From Paenibacillus sp. 37 (lineage in GTDB: Bacteria; Bacillota; Bacilli; Paenibacillales; Paenibacillaceae): a stretch of 64,000 nucleotides of DNA. The notes beneath the pieces were generated by a model. It did no database searches. It worked only from the letters and a program-made list of their open reading frames with translations, and was not told the DNA's origin. The stretch lies in assembly GCF_008386395.1 (NCBI RefSeq), contig NZ_CP043761.1, forward strand, positions 3,720,001 through 3,784,000, given 5' to 3'. A program made the translations under genes and the position numbers. Each line of letters begins with the position of its first letter. The stretch's first letter is position 1. Shown here in pieces: positions 34,240-43,447 of this stretch.

Positions 34240-35571
34240 ATGAAAAAATGGCTTTTGCTCCTTTCTATGGGGGCTATTATCACGAGTTTAACCGCATGCA
34301 GTTCAGGGGGAAGTAGTACAGCAGATAAAGTGACATCGAAAGATGGAAAAACAGTGCTTACCCTGTCTGTGACAGAGTCGACCCCATTCTATCAAACAGT
34401 GGAGAAAAAATTCGAAGAGAAATACCCGGACATCGATCTTCAGATCAATGCATATAAGACGGGAGAACAATGGGGATCAGGGGAATACGAGAAGTATCGG
34501 AATTCTATGAATACAGCCATGTTATCGGGAAAAAGCATGGATATCATTGAAGTTGATGACCTACCGTTGAAAGAATATGTAAGCAAAGGTTTTCTTCTCG
34601 ACATGAACGACTTGCTCAATAAAGATCAGACATTGGATAAAGACGATTTGCAAATGAATATTTTGGACGGTTTGAAGGTGAATGATGGAATGTATACCGT
34701 ACCTTTGGGGTACAGGTTACGAGCATTTGTAGGAGATGGGGAAATGCTGAGCAACGCTAATGTTAAGTTTGATGATAAGACCTGGAACTGGAAGGAGTTT
34801 GAGAAGGTTTCAAAGGAAGTAATCCAAAAGAAAAGTGGTACCGATAAGCTTTATGCCTTAGCGTCCTACCCGCCGGAACTCCTCTTTCAGGAGATGCTTG
34901 TTGAGAACTACGCTGCATTTGTCGATCCTTCGGCCAAAAAGGCAACATTCGATTCTCCCGAATTTGTGAATCTGTTCGAGCAGGTTAAACAAATGTACGA
35001 GGAAGAGATTGTGACATCGGAAGAAGCAAAGCCGGGCAATCAAATGTTCAATTCCACATCAATTACGTCGCCAATTGATTTTATCGAAGGTCCCTACATG
35101 CTTTTTGATCAACCCAAGCTGCTGCAATCACCGCAGGCGGGAGAAACCGGAGATCGAAAAGGCTCGCGAGTATCTACTATAAAACAGTTCGCAATCCATG
35201 CCAAATCGCCCGTAAAGGATGAGGCCTGGAATTTCATCAGCTTCTTATTGTCGGAAGAAGTGCAAATGTTACAAGATCGAGAAGGATTCTCGATGCTTAA
35301 ATCCGTGAATGAAAATAAGATTGATAATCTTCGAGAAAAAGTTAAAAATGGCGAATACAAGCTTCCAAATGGGGAGATGGCAAAAGTATCGGATGAACAG
35401 TTCGCCGTGTTTAAACAAGTTGTTCAATCCGCCGATCAATATGTAGATCTGGATGTTAAAGTGTTAAGTATTGCCGGAGAAGAGTCCGTTGCATTCTTCA
35501 GCGGACAGAAAACTGCCGAGGAAGTAGCCAAACTGATCCAAAACCGGGTCACAACTTATCTAAACGAATAG
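34240..35571 (+). CDS. Extracellular solute-binding lipoprotein
   Basis: 443 residues. Lipoprotein signal peptide with lipobox LTAC, lipidated Cys at residue 20, then a Ser/Gly linker. Family 1 solute-binding fold: TVLTLSVTESTPFYQTVEKK at the start, then KSMDIIEVDDLPLKEYVSKG and the 'GFLLDMNDLL' segment typical of sugar binders. GTTCAGGAGG lies upstream of the ATG. Genes on both sides are in the same direction. Compared with the 1-1572 protein it is shorter and from another subfamily. A hairpin (GGAAGCA/TGCTTCC, about 35585-35612) without a T tract separates it from the next gene and could trim downstream expression. Confidence 0.9.
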   Translation: MKKWLLLLSMGAIITSLTACSSGGSSTADKVTSKDGKTVLTLSVTESTPFYQTVEKKFEEKYPDIDLQINAYKTGEQWGSGEYEKYRNSMNTAMLSGKSMDIIEVDDLPLKEYVSKGFLLDMNDLLNKDQTLDKDDLQMNILDGLKVNDGMYTVPLGYRLRAFVGDGEMLSNANVKFDDKTWNWKEFEKVSKEVIQKKSGTDKLYALASYPPELLFQEMLVENYAAFVDPSAKKATFDSPEFVNLFEQVKQMYEEEIVTSEEAKPGNQMFNSTSITSPIDFIEGPYMLFDQPKLLQSPQAGETGDRKGSRVSTIKQFAIHAKSPVKDEAWNFISFLLSEEVQMLQDREGFSMLKSVNENKIDNLREKVKNGEYKLPNGEMAKVSDEQFAVFKQVVQSADQYVDLDVKVLSIAGEESVAFFSGQKTAEEVAKLIQNRVTTYLNE

Positions 35572-35665
35572 GTAAATGGCGGGAAGCAGCCTGCATTCGT
35601 GCTATGCTTCCTGCTTCACAGAATGAAAAGCGGGCAAATGTCTTTTTATACAGGGAGGTAGATTC

Positions 35666-38578
35666 ATGTATAGGCCGAAAAAAACATATGTGACAATACT
35701 ACTCACTGCCGCCGTGTTGGGTCATTTCATGGCCCTTGACGTATACGGGGCATCCACGGCTGATCACCTCGTTTCCAAATCTACTGTAGCCACGTCTGGT
35801 CTGACATTAGATCAACTGGGATCAGTTTCGTTGAAGCAGAGCGTCCATGTAAAGCTGACGGAGATGGATGTTTTTACTCAGCCAGGTGGAAGTATTCTCA
35901 TATATACGCTTCGTTACAGTAACAGCAGCGGCAATAGAATGGATCTTATCGATTATTTTTCCAAGGTTTCTACGCCGAGTGGTACGACTATAAAAGGAAA
36001 AGCAGTGACCCGTGATGCTGATAAACGAACGGTGCCTGCGAACAGCAGCCTGTCTGTGACGTACTATGCAAACATTGGAAACTCGACAAAGGTCAATGGG
36101 ATCAAAATTTCCATGTTCGGATGGGATTTTAACAGTACAAATTATCAGAAAAAGCTGGGACAATTCACGGTTCCTGCCCAGTACTCATCTGTAATTCCGA
36201 TAGGTAAGAGCAAAAAGATCACAATAAATAATCTTCCTGTTACAGCCAAGGTGGATACCTTGCAGAGGTATAAAATTAATGGAAAAGTGTATGTTCAATT
36301 GGGACTCAGGCTCTCAAACGGAGGAACCAAAATGCTGAGTGACCCTGGATATAAAGCATATCTAAGGTCAGCGGGCGGTTCAACATTTCAGCTTGTACCC
36401 GATTCAGCCAGCTCAGGCTACAAGCTTCAGTCTCAGGAGAGCAGAGTCATCAGTTATTGGGCTGAGATACCCTCCACGATGAAGACACATGGCATGACTC
36501 TGCAGCTTGCGCAGGAAGATGAAGTATTGAAGATCCAGATCCCAGTGCAATCGTTCAACCTTCCCGATGCAGCCCCGGATGTTGCTGTAGTGCAGGGCAA
36601 AAGCACCAAGATCATGATGAAACAGCAGCCAGTCACGGTCAAGGCGGAACGGATGCAGCGAATGAATCATAATGGAAAAGTATACATGAGAGTGGCCGTT
36701 CAATATGCAAACAGGGGCAAGAAGGTACTAAGCGATCCCGGATATAAAGCACAACTGAAATCGGCCGGGGGCTCAGTATTCGATCTTGTGCCTGAGGATG
36801 ATACAGGGAGCAGCTTCAAGATCCAGCCAGGGCAGAAACGAACGATATATTATTTAGCAGAGGTTCCATCCAACCTTAAAGCAGAACTTATGACGATGCA
36901 ATTTACGCAAGAAGACGAAACGTTGAACATGATGCTACCCGTAAAAACCTTCAAGCTGCCAGCTGTTACCGCTGATAAGCCTGTGCCGGATTATGGCATC
37001 AGAAAAATTTCGATGAGCCATCAAACGATTGAAACGCAGCTGAAATATGCTTCTGTATATACTGAGAACAATACTGGCAAATGGAATATTCAATTCCGCA
37101 TTAAAAATCTCGGTGAAAAATCCGTGAAGCTGCCAGCTTATGAGCTTTCTATTAATACGGATGAAGGCTACAGCATTCCGGTGAACGCCAAGGCAATTGA
37201 CCATGTTACCCTGAAGCCGATGGAGGAGAAGCTTATTGATCTGGATGTAGATGTGCCATTGCATATGAAACAGAATACGCTGCAGCTGCAATTGACGGAG
37301 CCTGCTACGGAAGGGAAGATTAGCTTCCCGACGGCACTTTATAAAGTTCCATATGCTCAAGAAGGCAAAAGCCATCCGGGCTTAGAAGATATCATTGAGA
37401 ATAGTCACGGGACATTTGGCGTGAAGCTTAGCTCATATCAGCGGCTGCCATGGGGAGATAAAGATCAGATCGTAGCCCGAATCAGCATTCGTAATACCAA
37501 AACGACGACCGTGCAGCTGCCTGTGCTGAAAGCAGCAATAAATGCTGGAATGCGGGATCTCAGTAGTACAGGCCAAATCGTGGTACAGGATAACCAAACG
37601 ACCTTGGCGCCCAATGAAACCGCGGAACTCTATGTCCTTGCTAACATGCCGTATTCGTATAATTTCAATCAATTACGAATTGAGCTCCAGGAAACAGCAG
37701 GCGAAGACGTTACTAAATTTCTGTCGTTGAACTTCAACCCGTTCAACAACGCTATGAGCCTGGTTCCTGCAGGCGACGCTTATCCCATCCATACTCCAGG
37801 CAAGAAAACAGAAGTCCGTGAACGCTTGACCACCATTTACCATGATGCTAAGTCCAATCTAATGTACACGGAACTGGAAATGACCAACCAGGAAAAACGG
37901 CAATCCAAGCAGTCACAGTTAGTTGCTTACTACAAAACACCAGATAACGAGTATTTTGAGGCAGAGGTCAGCCAATCGTCCGCCAAGACCAGTCCGAAAG
38001 GAAAAAACCTGGTGACGGTCTGGAGCAAGCTTCCACTAAATGTGAATACTTCGCAGCTTGAACTGTATGTCGGAGAAGGGGTTGCGAATGGAAAGATGGC
38101 AGATGTCGGGGATGAACTCACGGGCTCTATTAATACTGTTCGTTTAGCACTTAGCCCTAGAGTTGTACAACCAGCAACGAACCTGCAACATGTGGAATTG
38201 TTTCCGTATCAGCTCAACATTACGAGAGGTGAGGGGACGCTTAGCGCAGGGAAAGATATGCTTAATATTGTTATTTATTATGATCTCTTAAGAAATGGAG
38301 ATTATGAGACAGGTTCTACTGACCATAAGCTCATTATGGAAGTCATTGACCCGAGCGGGAAATCCATAGAGAAGATATTAACACTCGGTACCGATTTAAC
38401 CGTTGGCAACAATAAATCATACTTCATGAACTTGAATACCAACTTCAGCAAAATCGTAACTAGTGGGACAGTTCGAATCAATCTGTATGATGAGTTCCAA
38501 GGGCGAAGAATGTTGCTCGGAAGTCAAGTCTATCCATTCATATATGAAGAGCAGGAGAATAAACCAGATAGCGAATAA
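35666..38578 (+). CDS. 970-residue exported protein of tandem beta-sandwich-like repeats
   Basis: An N-terminal signal segment (about residues 1-28, RPKKTYVTILLTAAVLG) precedes about six to seven domains of 110-130 residues. Domains 2 (about 180-299) and 3 (about 311-432) are clear tandem repeats, sharing 'INGKVYVQLGL/NHNGKVYMRVAV', LSDPGYKA, SAGGS and QEDE motifs. Domains 1, 4 and 5 repeat the same layout more distantly (LSDPG-type motif lost, 'LxPxExxxxxVxAxxP' kept). There is no membrane anchor at the C terminus, no LPxTG and no SLH. It is the last gene of the permease/adaptor/binding-protein operon. GGGAGG precedes the ATG. I do not recognise a named family; a surface scaffold or partner of the adaptor is an inference. 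Confidence 0.85.
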   Translation: MYRPKKTYVTILLTAAVLGHFMALDVYGASTADHLVSKSTVATSGLTLDQLGSVSLKQSVHVKLTEMDVFTQPGGSILIYTLRYSNSSGNRMDLIDYFSKVSTPSGTTIKGKAVTRDADKRTVPANSSLSVTYYANIGNSTKVNGIKISMFGWDFNSTNYQKKLGQFTVPAQYSSVIPIGKSKKITINNLPVTAKVDTLQRYKINGKVYVQLGLRLSNGGTKMLSDPGYKAYLRSAGGSTFQLVPDSASSGYKLQSQESRVISYWAEIPSTMKTHGMTLQLAQEDEVLKIQIPVQSFNLPDAAPDVAVVQGKSTKIMMKQQPVTVKAERMQRMNHNGKVYMRVAVQYANRGKKVLSDPGYKAQLKSAGGSVFDLVPEDDTGSSFKIQPGQKRTIYYLAEVPSNLKAELMTMQFTQEDETLNMMLPVKTFKLPAVTADKPVPDYGIRKISMSHQTIETQLKYASVYTENNTGKWNIQFRIKNLGEKSVKLPAYELSINTDEGYSIPVNAKAIDHVTLKPMEEKLIDLDVDVPLHMKQNTLQLQLTEPATEGKISFPTALYKVPYAQEGKSHPGLEDIIENSHGTFGVKLSSYQRLPWGDKDQIVARISIRNTKTTTVQLPVLKAAINAGMRDLSSTGQIVVQDNQTTLAPNETAELYVLANMPYSYNFNQLRIELQETAGEDVTKFLSLNFNPFNNAMSLVPAGDAYPIHTPGKKTEVRERLTTIYHDAKSNLMYTELEMTNQEKRQSKQSQLVAYYKTPDNEYFEAEVSQSSAKTSPKGKNLVTVWSKLPLNVNTSQLELYVGEGVANGKMADVGDELTGSINTVRLALSPRVVQPATNLQHVELFPYQLNITRGEGTLSAGKDMLNIVIYYDLLRNGDYETGSTDHKLIMEVIDPSGKSIEKILTLGTDLTVGNNKSYFMNLNTNFSKIVTSGTVRINLYDEFQGRRMLLGSQVYPFIYEEQENKPDSE

Positions 38579-38606
38579 AAATAATAATACACATGCTATT
38601 GAAGGA

Positions 38607-38651
38607 CAACATCTCTGGAGATATGATACTATATTTTCGGAGATGTTTTTT
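38607..38651 (+). terminator. Operon terminator
   Basis: AACATCTCTG pairs with CGGAGATGTT across a 24-base loop, followed by TTTT. It lies about 30 bp after the giant-protein gene. Confidence 0.8.
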
Positions 38652-38656
38652 GTCGA

Positions 38657-38730
38657 CGGACAAGAACATACTCCCATCAAGGTCACTATTTTAGGCGACT
38701 TTTTATTATATCGGTACAAGTTCGTATCCC
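38657..38730. repeat. Dispersed intergenic repeat, copy 4
   Basis: GGACAAGAAC at the left, a degenerate GTCACTA/TAGGCGAC hairpin with T tract, and CGGTACAAGTTCGTATCCC at the right. It directly abuts the start of the duplicated segment at 38733. Confidence 0.7.
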
Positions 38731-38732
38731 AG

Positions 38733-39705
38733 ATACGGTCAACCTGCATTGTATGAAGAAGGAGAATGGCAGTACAATCACAGGTATGACAGAGACTAAT
38801 CATGGAGTTGCGTTCCATGCCTGACTCAAAGTAGGGAACTTATATTAGTAATAACAATTCATGTCGAGGGACTGATAGGGTGATAGGGATGAGAAGACTT
38901 GAGTCGGATATGTCAGTAAACAACGAATTGTTTTCTGATATTGTCAGGTACGAACACGAAACGATAAGCGGTACGACCATAATCAACTCAAATGTTGGTT
39001 CACCCATATTTTGGAACTGTAACCTGCAACATCTTATATTTGATACCTGCGATCTTACAAATGCGAGATTTTTTGCCGGTAGTACGATTGATCATTGTAC
39101 ATTTATTCGTTCCGACTTGCGCTCTGTTGGCATCGCCAAAGACGAAGCTGTTTTCACCAATTGCGAATTTTCCTCCTGTGATATGAGAGGGATGACATTG
39201 GAGAACGCTACGTTTATCGACTGTACTTTTTATAAATGTAGATTCAATGACCGGATTTTACAAGCAGCGAATATCGTCAATTGTTCCTTTACCGGCAAGC
39301 TAGTGGATATTACGTTTGAGGGAAATGGCCAACAAAAGCTAATCGCCAATTTTGAAAACTGCATCCTTGACGGTGTTCGTTTTGTAAGCTGTGATCTGAC
39401 GCAATGTATACCGCCAAAATCCAAAAACCATTTATATGTTGAACAGGTATCCGCACGTGTGAAAAATGCTCTGACGAAGATAGACGATGACCCTACTCTA
39501 TCTGACGATGATCGGAAAGTACTGATACGCAGTCTGCGCAAGCTGGCGCAAATGGAACAATATATATTTAACACAGCGCAGATGAAGAAAATATATGGTG
39601 ATTTTTTTGTTGAACAATTTTTCAGCAGTCTGGATTGTAACATTGTGTAAACAAGAGACAAAATTTTAAAAATGGATTGAAGTGAAAGGAAAGGGGCCGC
39701 TGCAC
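38733..39705 (+). repeat. Segmental duplication, copy A
   Basis: From ATACGGTCAACCTGCATTG this region matches 48511 onward. It retains only about 40 bases of the gene that is intact at 48164, then the shared leader (TTATATTAGTAATAACAATT and CATGTCGAGGGACTG), then the pentapeptide gene. A shared tail near 39680 (ATGGATTGAAGTGAAAGG...GGGGCCGCT) matches 50295-50325 in copy B. Confidence 0.85.
38880..39650 (+). CDS. Pentapeptide-repeat protein, intact copy
   Basis: 256 residues from GTG 38880; an in-frame ATG at 38889 is an alternative. Residues 25-165 hold pentapeptide repeats of the A/C-(D/N)-(L/F)-x-x type, for example CNLQHLIFDTCDLTNARF and CEFSSCDMRGMTLENATF, which would form a right-handed quadrilateral beta helix. 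The C-terminal 75 residues are helical and charged. Such proteins can mimic DNA and protect gyrase, but most have unknown roles. A nearly identical copy at 48853 is disrupted by a 92-bp deletion, so this is the functional member. Confidence 0.85.
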   Translation: MIGMRRLESDMSVNNELFSDIVRYEHETISGTTIINSNVGSPIFWNCNLQHLIFDTCDLTNARFFAGSTIDHCTFIRSDLRSVGIAKDEAVFTNCEFSSCDMRGMTLENATFIDCTFYKCRFNDRILQAANIVNCSFTGKLVDITFEGNGQQKLIANFENCILDGVRFVSCDLTQCIPPKSKNHLYVEQVSARVKNALTKIDDDPTLSDDDRKVLIRSLRKLAQMEQYIFNTAQMKKIYGDFFVEQFFSSLDCNIV

Positions 39706-39712
39706 CAAAACA

Positions 39713-40657
39713 TCATAACTGATTGAGCTTGCTTTCAGGCTCTTCACCATTTTCTACACGTTTTATATTCTTTATAAAGAAATCATATCTTGTTTTATGA
39801 AATTTCCGACCATCAGGCATTCCTGCTGTATGGGGAGTAAGTATCACATTACCCAGATTCCGGAGCTCACTGTCAATCGGAAGCGGTTCAGATTCAAACA
39901 CATCCAGGCATGCACCTGAAATATCCCCGTTTTTTAATGCATCAATCAAGTCTCTTTCGTTAACAATGCCGCCGCGGGCTGTATTGATAAAAAGAGTGGT
40001 ATTTTTCATTTTTTTGAATGCCGCTTTGTTGATCAGCTGTTTGGTTTGCTGATTCAAGGGTACATGTACACTGACGATGTCCGATGTGCTTACAAGAGTA
40101 TCGAAGTCCGTCATTTTCACAAAAGCGTCCGATTGTACAGTGGCATTTTTCGCATTCGCCAGCACATTCATATCAAAAACCCTGCAAAACGAAGCTACTT
40201 TTTTTCCAATAGCACCCAAACCGATAATTCCAATCGTTTTTCCTTTTAACTCACTCCCTGCATAGTCCAATTGATTTTCATCCATCTTGTTTTTCATGAA
40301 AGTATCAAGAAACGGTATGTTTTTATAATAAGACAATATCAGTGCCATTACGTGTTCGGCCACTGCCTGTGCATTCACTCCTCCAGCATTGGCCACCCAA
40401 ATGCCGCGCTGTGTACAGGCAGGGACATCCACATTATCAAATCCTGCACCCGTCTGTACCAATTTTAATTTTTTTGCGTTAGAAAGCAGACTGTGATCCA
40501 CTTTAATATGTTCAGGGATGATTACCTGGCTATCTTCAATATGATCCAACATTTCTTTTCCGGGCGGAACAATTACAACGTTCCAGTCTTGCGGAAAACA
40601 CCTTGTAATATTTGATTTTGAGGTCTCGCTAAAATAGCCAACGATGAGAATTTTCAT
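39713..40657 (-). CDS. D-isomer-specific 2-hydroxyacid dehydrogenase
   Basis: About 314 residues starting at the ATG at 40657-40655, preceded by AAAGGTGGC. NAD-binding Rossmann motif IGIIGLGAIGKKVASF (near residue 142), and the family signature INTARGGIVNERDLIDAL. The catalytic residues are present: Arg in TARGG, Glu in FESEPLP, and His in TPHTAG. It reduces a 2-keto acid to a D-2-hydroxyacid or the reverse, in the cytoplasm. Substrate unknown; phosphoglycerate- and hydroxypyruvate-type enzymes look alike. It is divergent from the XRE-cupin regulator, which likely controls it. Confidence 0.92.
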   Translation of the reverse strand: MKILIVGYFSETSKSNITRCFPQDWNVVIVPPGKEMLDHIEDSQVIIPEHIKVDHSLLSNAKKLKLVQTGAGFDNVDVPACTQRGIWVANAGGVNAQAVAEHVMALILSYYKNIPFLDTFMKNKMDENQLDYAGSELKGKTIGIIGLGAIGKKVASFCRVFDMNVLANAKNATVQSDAFVKMTDFDTLVSTSDIVSVHVPLNQQTKQLINKAAFKKMKNTTLFINTARGGIVNERDLIDALKNGDISGACLDVFESEPLPIDSELRNLGNVILTPHTAGMPDGRKFHKTRYDFFIKNIKRVENGEEPESKLNQL

Positions 40658-40839
40658 TGCTAAGCCACCTTTCATAAGCTATACCGTTCTTCGAATAAAA
40701 CCCGATTGATGCACGTCATTTTATCCTTTTAATACAATTTTATCAAGAAAATCTCGCCAAGTTCTATTGAATTGGAATGGAAAAGAATCAAGATAAACAA
40801 TATACTAGCTATATAGTTTTTTATTGAGGTGAATATCAA

Positions 40840-41400
40840 ATGGATGAAATCGATGAGTCAAAACAAATTGTACTACAAATCGGCGGTGCATTAAAAAAGT
40901 ATAGAAAAGAAAAAAACATGACCTTAGACGACTTATCAGAATTAACGGGCGTAAGCAAACTTACTCTGGGGAATATCGAACGTGGTGAGACAAATCCAAC
41001 TTTGGCCATCATATGGAAAATTTCAAAAGGTATATCTTTACCGCTATTGGCTTTGTTCACATCAGAGAAACCTGTTAGTTTGTATCGAGCAGGGGAGGGA
41101 CTGCGGTTTTCTAATGATGAGAAAAATTGGATCATTGAACCCGTCTTTAAAAGCAACGATATTGAAATGTGTCGGGCTTACTTACAGCCAAATAGCTCGT
41201 ATTACCCTGAAGGTCACCATGTGAATACCACTGAAATTGCGACAGTAATGACGGGTTCCATCGAGTTACAAGTCAATGGAGAGATTTACACATTGAATCA
41301 ATATGATACGATCAGTTTTCGTGCAGATTATCCGCACGCTTATACCAATCATACGAATAACGAAACAGTGCTCCATATTTCCTTAAAATATGGTTTCTAG
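40840..41400 (+). CDS. XRE-family regulator with cupin sensor domain
   Basis: 186 residues. N-terminal helix-turn-helix (about 13-68): MTLDDLSELTGVSKLTLGNI followed by ERGETNPTLAIIWKISKGI. The C-terminal cupin (about 110-186) has GHHVNTTEIATVMTGSIELQ, LNQYDTISFRADYPHAYTN and the last strand. This is the HipB/PuuR-like class that senses small metabolites through the cupin. Divergent from the hydroxyacid dehydrogenase. The MFS transporter gene follows after a terminator, so co-regulation with it is possible but unproven. Confidence 0.92.
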   Translation: MDEIDESKQIVLQIGGALKKYRKEKNMTLDDLSELTGVSKLTLGNIERGETNPTLAIIWKISKGISLPLLALFTSEKPVSLYRAGEGLRFSNDEKNWIIEPVFKSNDIEMCRAYLQPNSSYYPEGHHVNTTEIATVMTGSIELQVNGEIYTLNQYDTISFRADYPHAYTNHTNNETVLHISLKYGF

Positions 41401-41424
41401 TCGTCGAAAATTCACTTATTAAAT

Positions 41425-41470
41425 GCAACTCCGAATTCCATGACGGGAATTCAGAGTTGTATTTTTTATT
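41425..41470 (+). terminator. Intrinsic terminator of the XRE gene
   Basis: CAACTCCGAATTCC pairs with GGAATTCAGAGTTG (one mismatch) and is followed by TATTTTTTATT. Confidence 0.88.
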
Positions 41471-41614
41471 CAATTTTAGTATATCATAAAATAATTATTG
41501 TTTATTAAAGTATATTATACTATACTTTTGTTATTCGCGCGGATGTTATAGCAAAGTTTTCAGCCAACAAGTAGCAAAAATAAGACGTAATAATTCAGGA
41601 AGGAGAAATGAAGA

Positions 41615-42847
41615 ATGCCGAATAAACAAAATAATAAATTCGTGCCAGCCTCTGCAGCGCTGATCATTCTCGGCATTATTGTTATTGCAGCTAATTTACG
41701 TACTCCCTTAACCTCAGTTGGTCCTTTAGTGGGTTTTATAAGGGATGACGTTCATATTTCAAATACATTAGCAGGTCTGATCACAACGGTACCCTTGCTT
41801 GCTTTTGCTTTATTATCACCTCTTGTACCAAAATTAGGACGGAGGTATGGGGTTGAGCGTATCATTTTGATTGCCCTAATCTTTCTGACTGTTGGTATTG
41901 TAATACGATCTTTATCTGGCGCAGCTAATCTCTTTATTGGAACAGCAGTTCTTGGATTCGCCATTGCCGTTTGTAATGTATTATTGCCCAGTATAATTAA
42001 ACGGGATTTCCCAAATAAAATTGGATCCATGACAGGCGTTTACTCCATTTCAATGAATTTATCTGGGGCAATCGCTTCGGGAGTCAGTGTACCGCTAGCC
42101 ATAAACGGAGGGCTAAAATGGCAAGGAGCACTTGCGGTATGGGGGATACTAAGCTTTGTATCGATCCTGTGTTGGTTACCCCAATTAAGAAATCAAACGA
42201 ACCAAACAGCCAAGACGAGTCAACAGATGGCCAGCAACGATGTGAATGTCTGGCGATCTCCGCTTGCCTGGCAAGTAACAATCTTTATGGGGATACAGTC
42301 CATGGTTTTCTATGTGTTGATCGCATGGTTGCCCGAAATTTTAAAGCAGCAAGGAATTGAATCCAACCAATCAGGCTGGTACCTCTCGATCATGCAGTTA
42401 GCGATGCTTCCATTTACCTTTATTGTCCCTGTTATTGCTGGGCGTATGTCTAACCAACGTTTGTTAGTAATCATCACAACCATTTTGCTTTTGACGGGGA
42501 CACTCGGACTTCTTTACGGAAGTTCCAATGTCATTCTGTTGTGGATCGTCATACTCGGAATTGGTGGAGGTTTCGCCTTTAGTTTGGCCATGATGTTTTT
42601 CGGATTGCGCACTGAAAATGCGCATCAAGCAGCGGAACTATCTGGCATGGCCCAATCGATCGGATATCTTCTTGCCGCAATCGGTCCAGCCCTTATAGGA
42701 TATCTGCACGATGCAACAAATAGTTGGAACCTGCCACTTTTCATTCTTCTTGGGGCTTCGGTCTTACTCTTTTTAGTTGGTATCGGAGCAGCGAGTAATC
42801 GTGTTGTAGGTAGTCAAAATAGATACGAAATCTCACGGAAAGGATGA
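41615..42847 (+). CDS. MFS transporter, CynX/NimT family
   Basis: 410 residues, twelve membrane segments. The family pattern is visible from the start: AANLRTPLTSVGPLVGFIRD, with the GRRYGVERII loop between segments 2 and 3, and the GMAQSIGYLLAAIGPALIGY region near segment 11. CynX-type carriers handle cyanate, nitroimidazoles or other small anions; the substrate here is unknown. AGGAAGGAG lies ahead of the ATG. Its stop overlaps a possible start of the universal stress protein, so the two are translated together. A relative lies at 61610. Confidence 0.9.
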   Translation: MPNKQNNKFVPASAALIILGIIVIAANLRTPLTSVGPLVGFIRDDVHISNTLAGLITTVPLLAFALLSPLVPKLGRRYGVERIILIALIFLTVGIVIRSLSGAANLFIGTAVLGFAIAVCNVLLPSIIKRDFPNKIGSMTGVYSISMNLSGAIASGVSVPLAINGGLKWQGALAVWGILSFVSILCWLPQLRNQTNQTAKTSQQMASNDVNVWRSPLAWQVTIFMGIQSMVFYVLIAWLPEILKQQGIESNQSGWYLSIMQLAMLPFTFIVPVIAGRMSNQRLLVIITTILLLTGTLGLLYGSSNVILLWIVILGIGGGFAFSLAMMFFGLRTENAHQAAELSGMAQSIGYLLAAIGPALIGYLHDATNSWNLPLFILLGASVLLFLVGIGAASNRVVGSQNRYEISRKG

Positions 42848-42852
42848 TAACT

Positions 42853-43284
42853 ATGTTTGACAAAATTCTGGTCGCCATTGATAAAGGTGAAATAACGAAC
42901 AAACTCCTTGATGCAACCGTTGAAATAGCCCAAAATAAACAAGTTCAAGTTACCTTGGTTCATGTTAGCCAGAGTTATGTGCCAATCGGCATGACGTTTT
43001 TACCAGAGAATTTTCTGGAAGACATAATGAACGAAATGGAGAAAGCGAGTTTGGAACAGTTGTATCAAGCCAAATCTAAATTAAAGTCTGCGGGAATTAA
43101 CCCGGAAACTGTTCATCTTAAGGGAGATCCCGGGCATGAAATATTGAATTATGCAAGGGATACCGAGCAGCAACTTGTTATTATCGGAAGCCGTGGGCTA
43201 AGGGGCATAAAAGAAATGATGCTTGGAAGTGTCAGCCACAAGGTTTCACAGCTATCAAGTTGCCCGGTCCTCATTGTACATTAA
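42853..43284 (+). CDS. Universal stress protein, UspA family
   Basis: 143 residues from ATG 42853, with AAAGGA upstream; ATG 42844 is an alternative that overlaps the MFS stop. The UspA fold is clear: FDKILVAIDKGEITNKLLDA at the start and the ATP-binding G-2x-G-9x-G(S/T) motif as GSRGLRGIKEMMLGSVS near the end. Probably binds ATP. Coupled to the MFS gene. This pairing of a small transporter and Usp domain is common in Firmicutes and suggests modulation of transport. Confidence 0.92.
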   Translation: MFDKILVAIDKGEITNKLLDATVEIAQNKQVQVTLVHVSQSYVPIGMTFLPENFLEDIMNEMEKASLEQLYQAKSKLKSAGINPETVHLKGDPGHEILNYARDTEQQLVIIGSRGLRGIKEMMLGSVSHKVSQLSSCPVLIVH

Positions 43285-43397
43285 CCCTCTAGGAACTGGA
43301 GAACGTTAATAGTATAAATAAGTGTTAGAAATCATTCCGCTTGGGGTTCAAACAGAATTCATGACAGATCTCAAAAACTCAATACCATGAAATAATA

Positions 43398-43425
43398 AAA
43401 AGCCCGCAAAAACGCGGGCTTTTGT
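43398..43425. terminator. Bidirectional terminator
   Basis: AAAGCCCGC/GCGGGCTTT around AAAAAC, T-rich on the plus strand and A-rich on the left, between converging usp and BCCT genes. Confidence 0.9.
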
Positions 43426-43447
43426 TCGTTTTAACATCAAGTATACA

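Noticed and set aside
36935..37375. 146-residue minus-strand frame in the giant repeat gene
   Set aside because: Opposite a continuous, repeat-bearing coding frame; no independent support.
37801..38578. Sortase or S-layer anchoring of the giant repeat protein
   Set aside because: No LPxTG-type motif, terminal hydrophobic segment or SLH-like repeat is visible at the C terminus.
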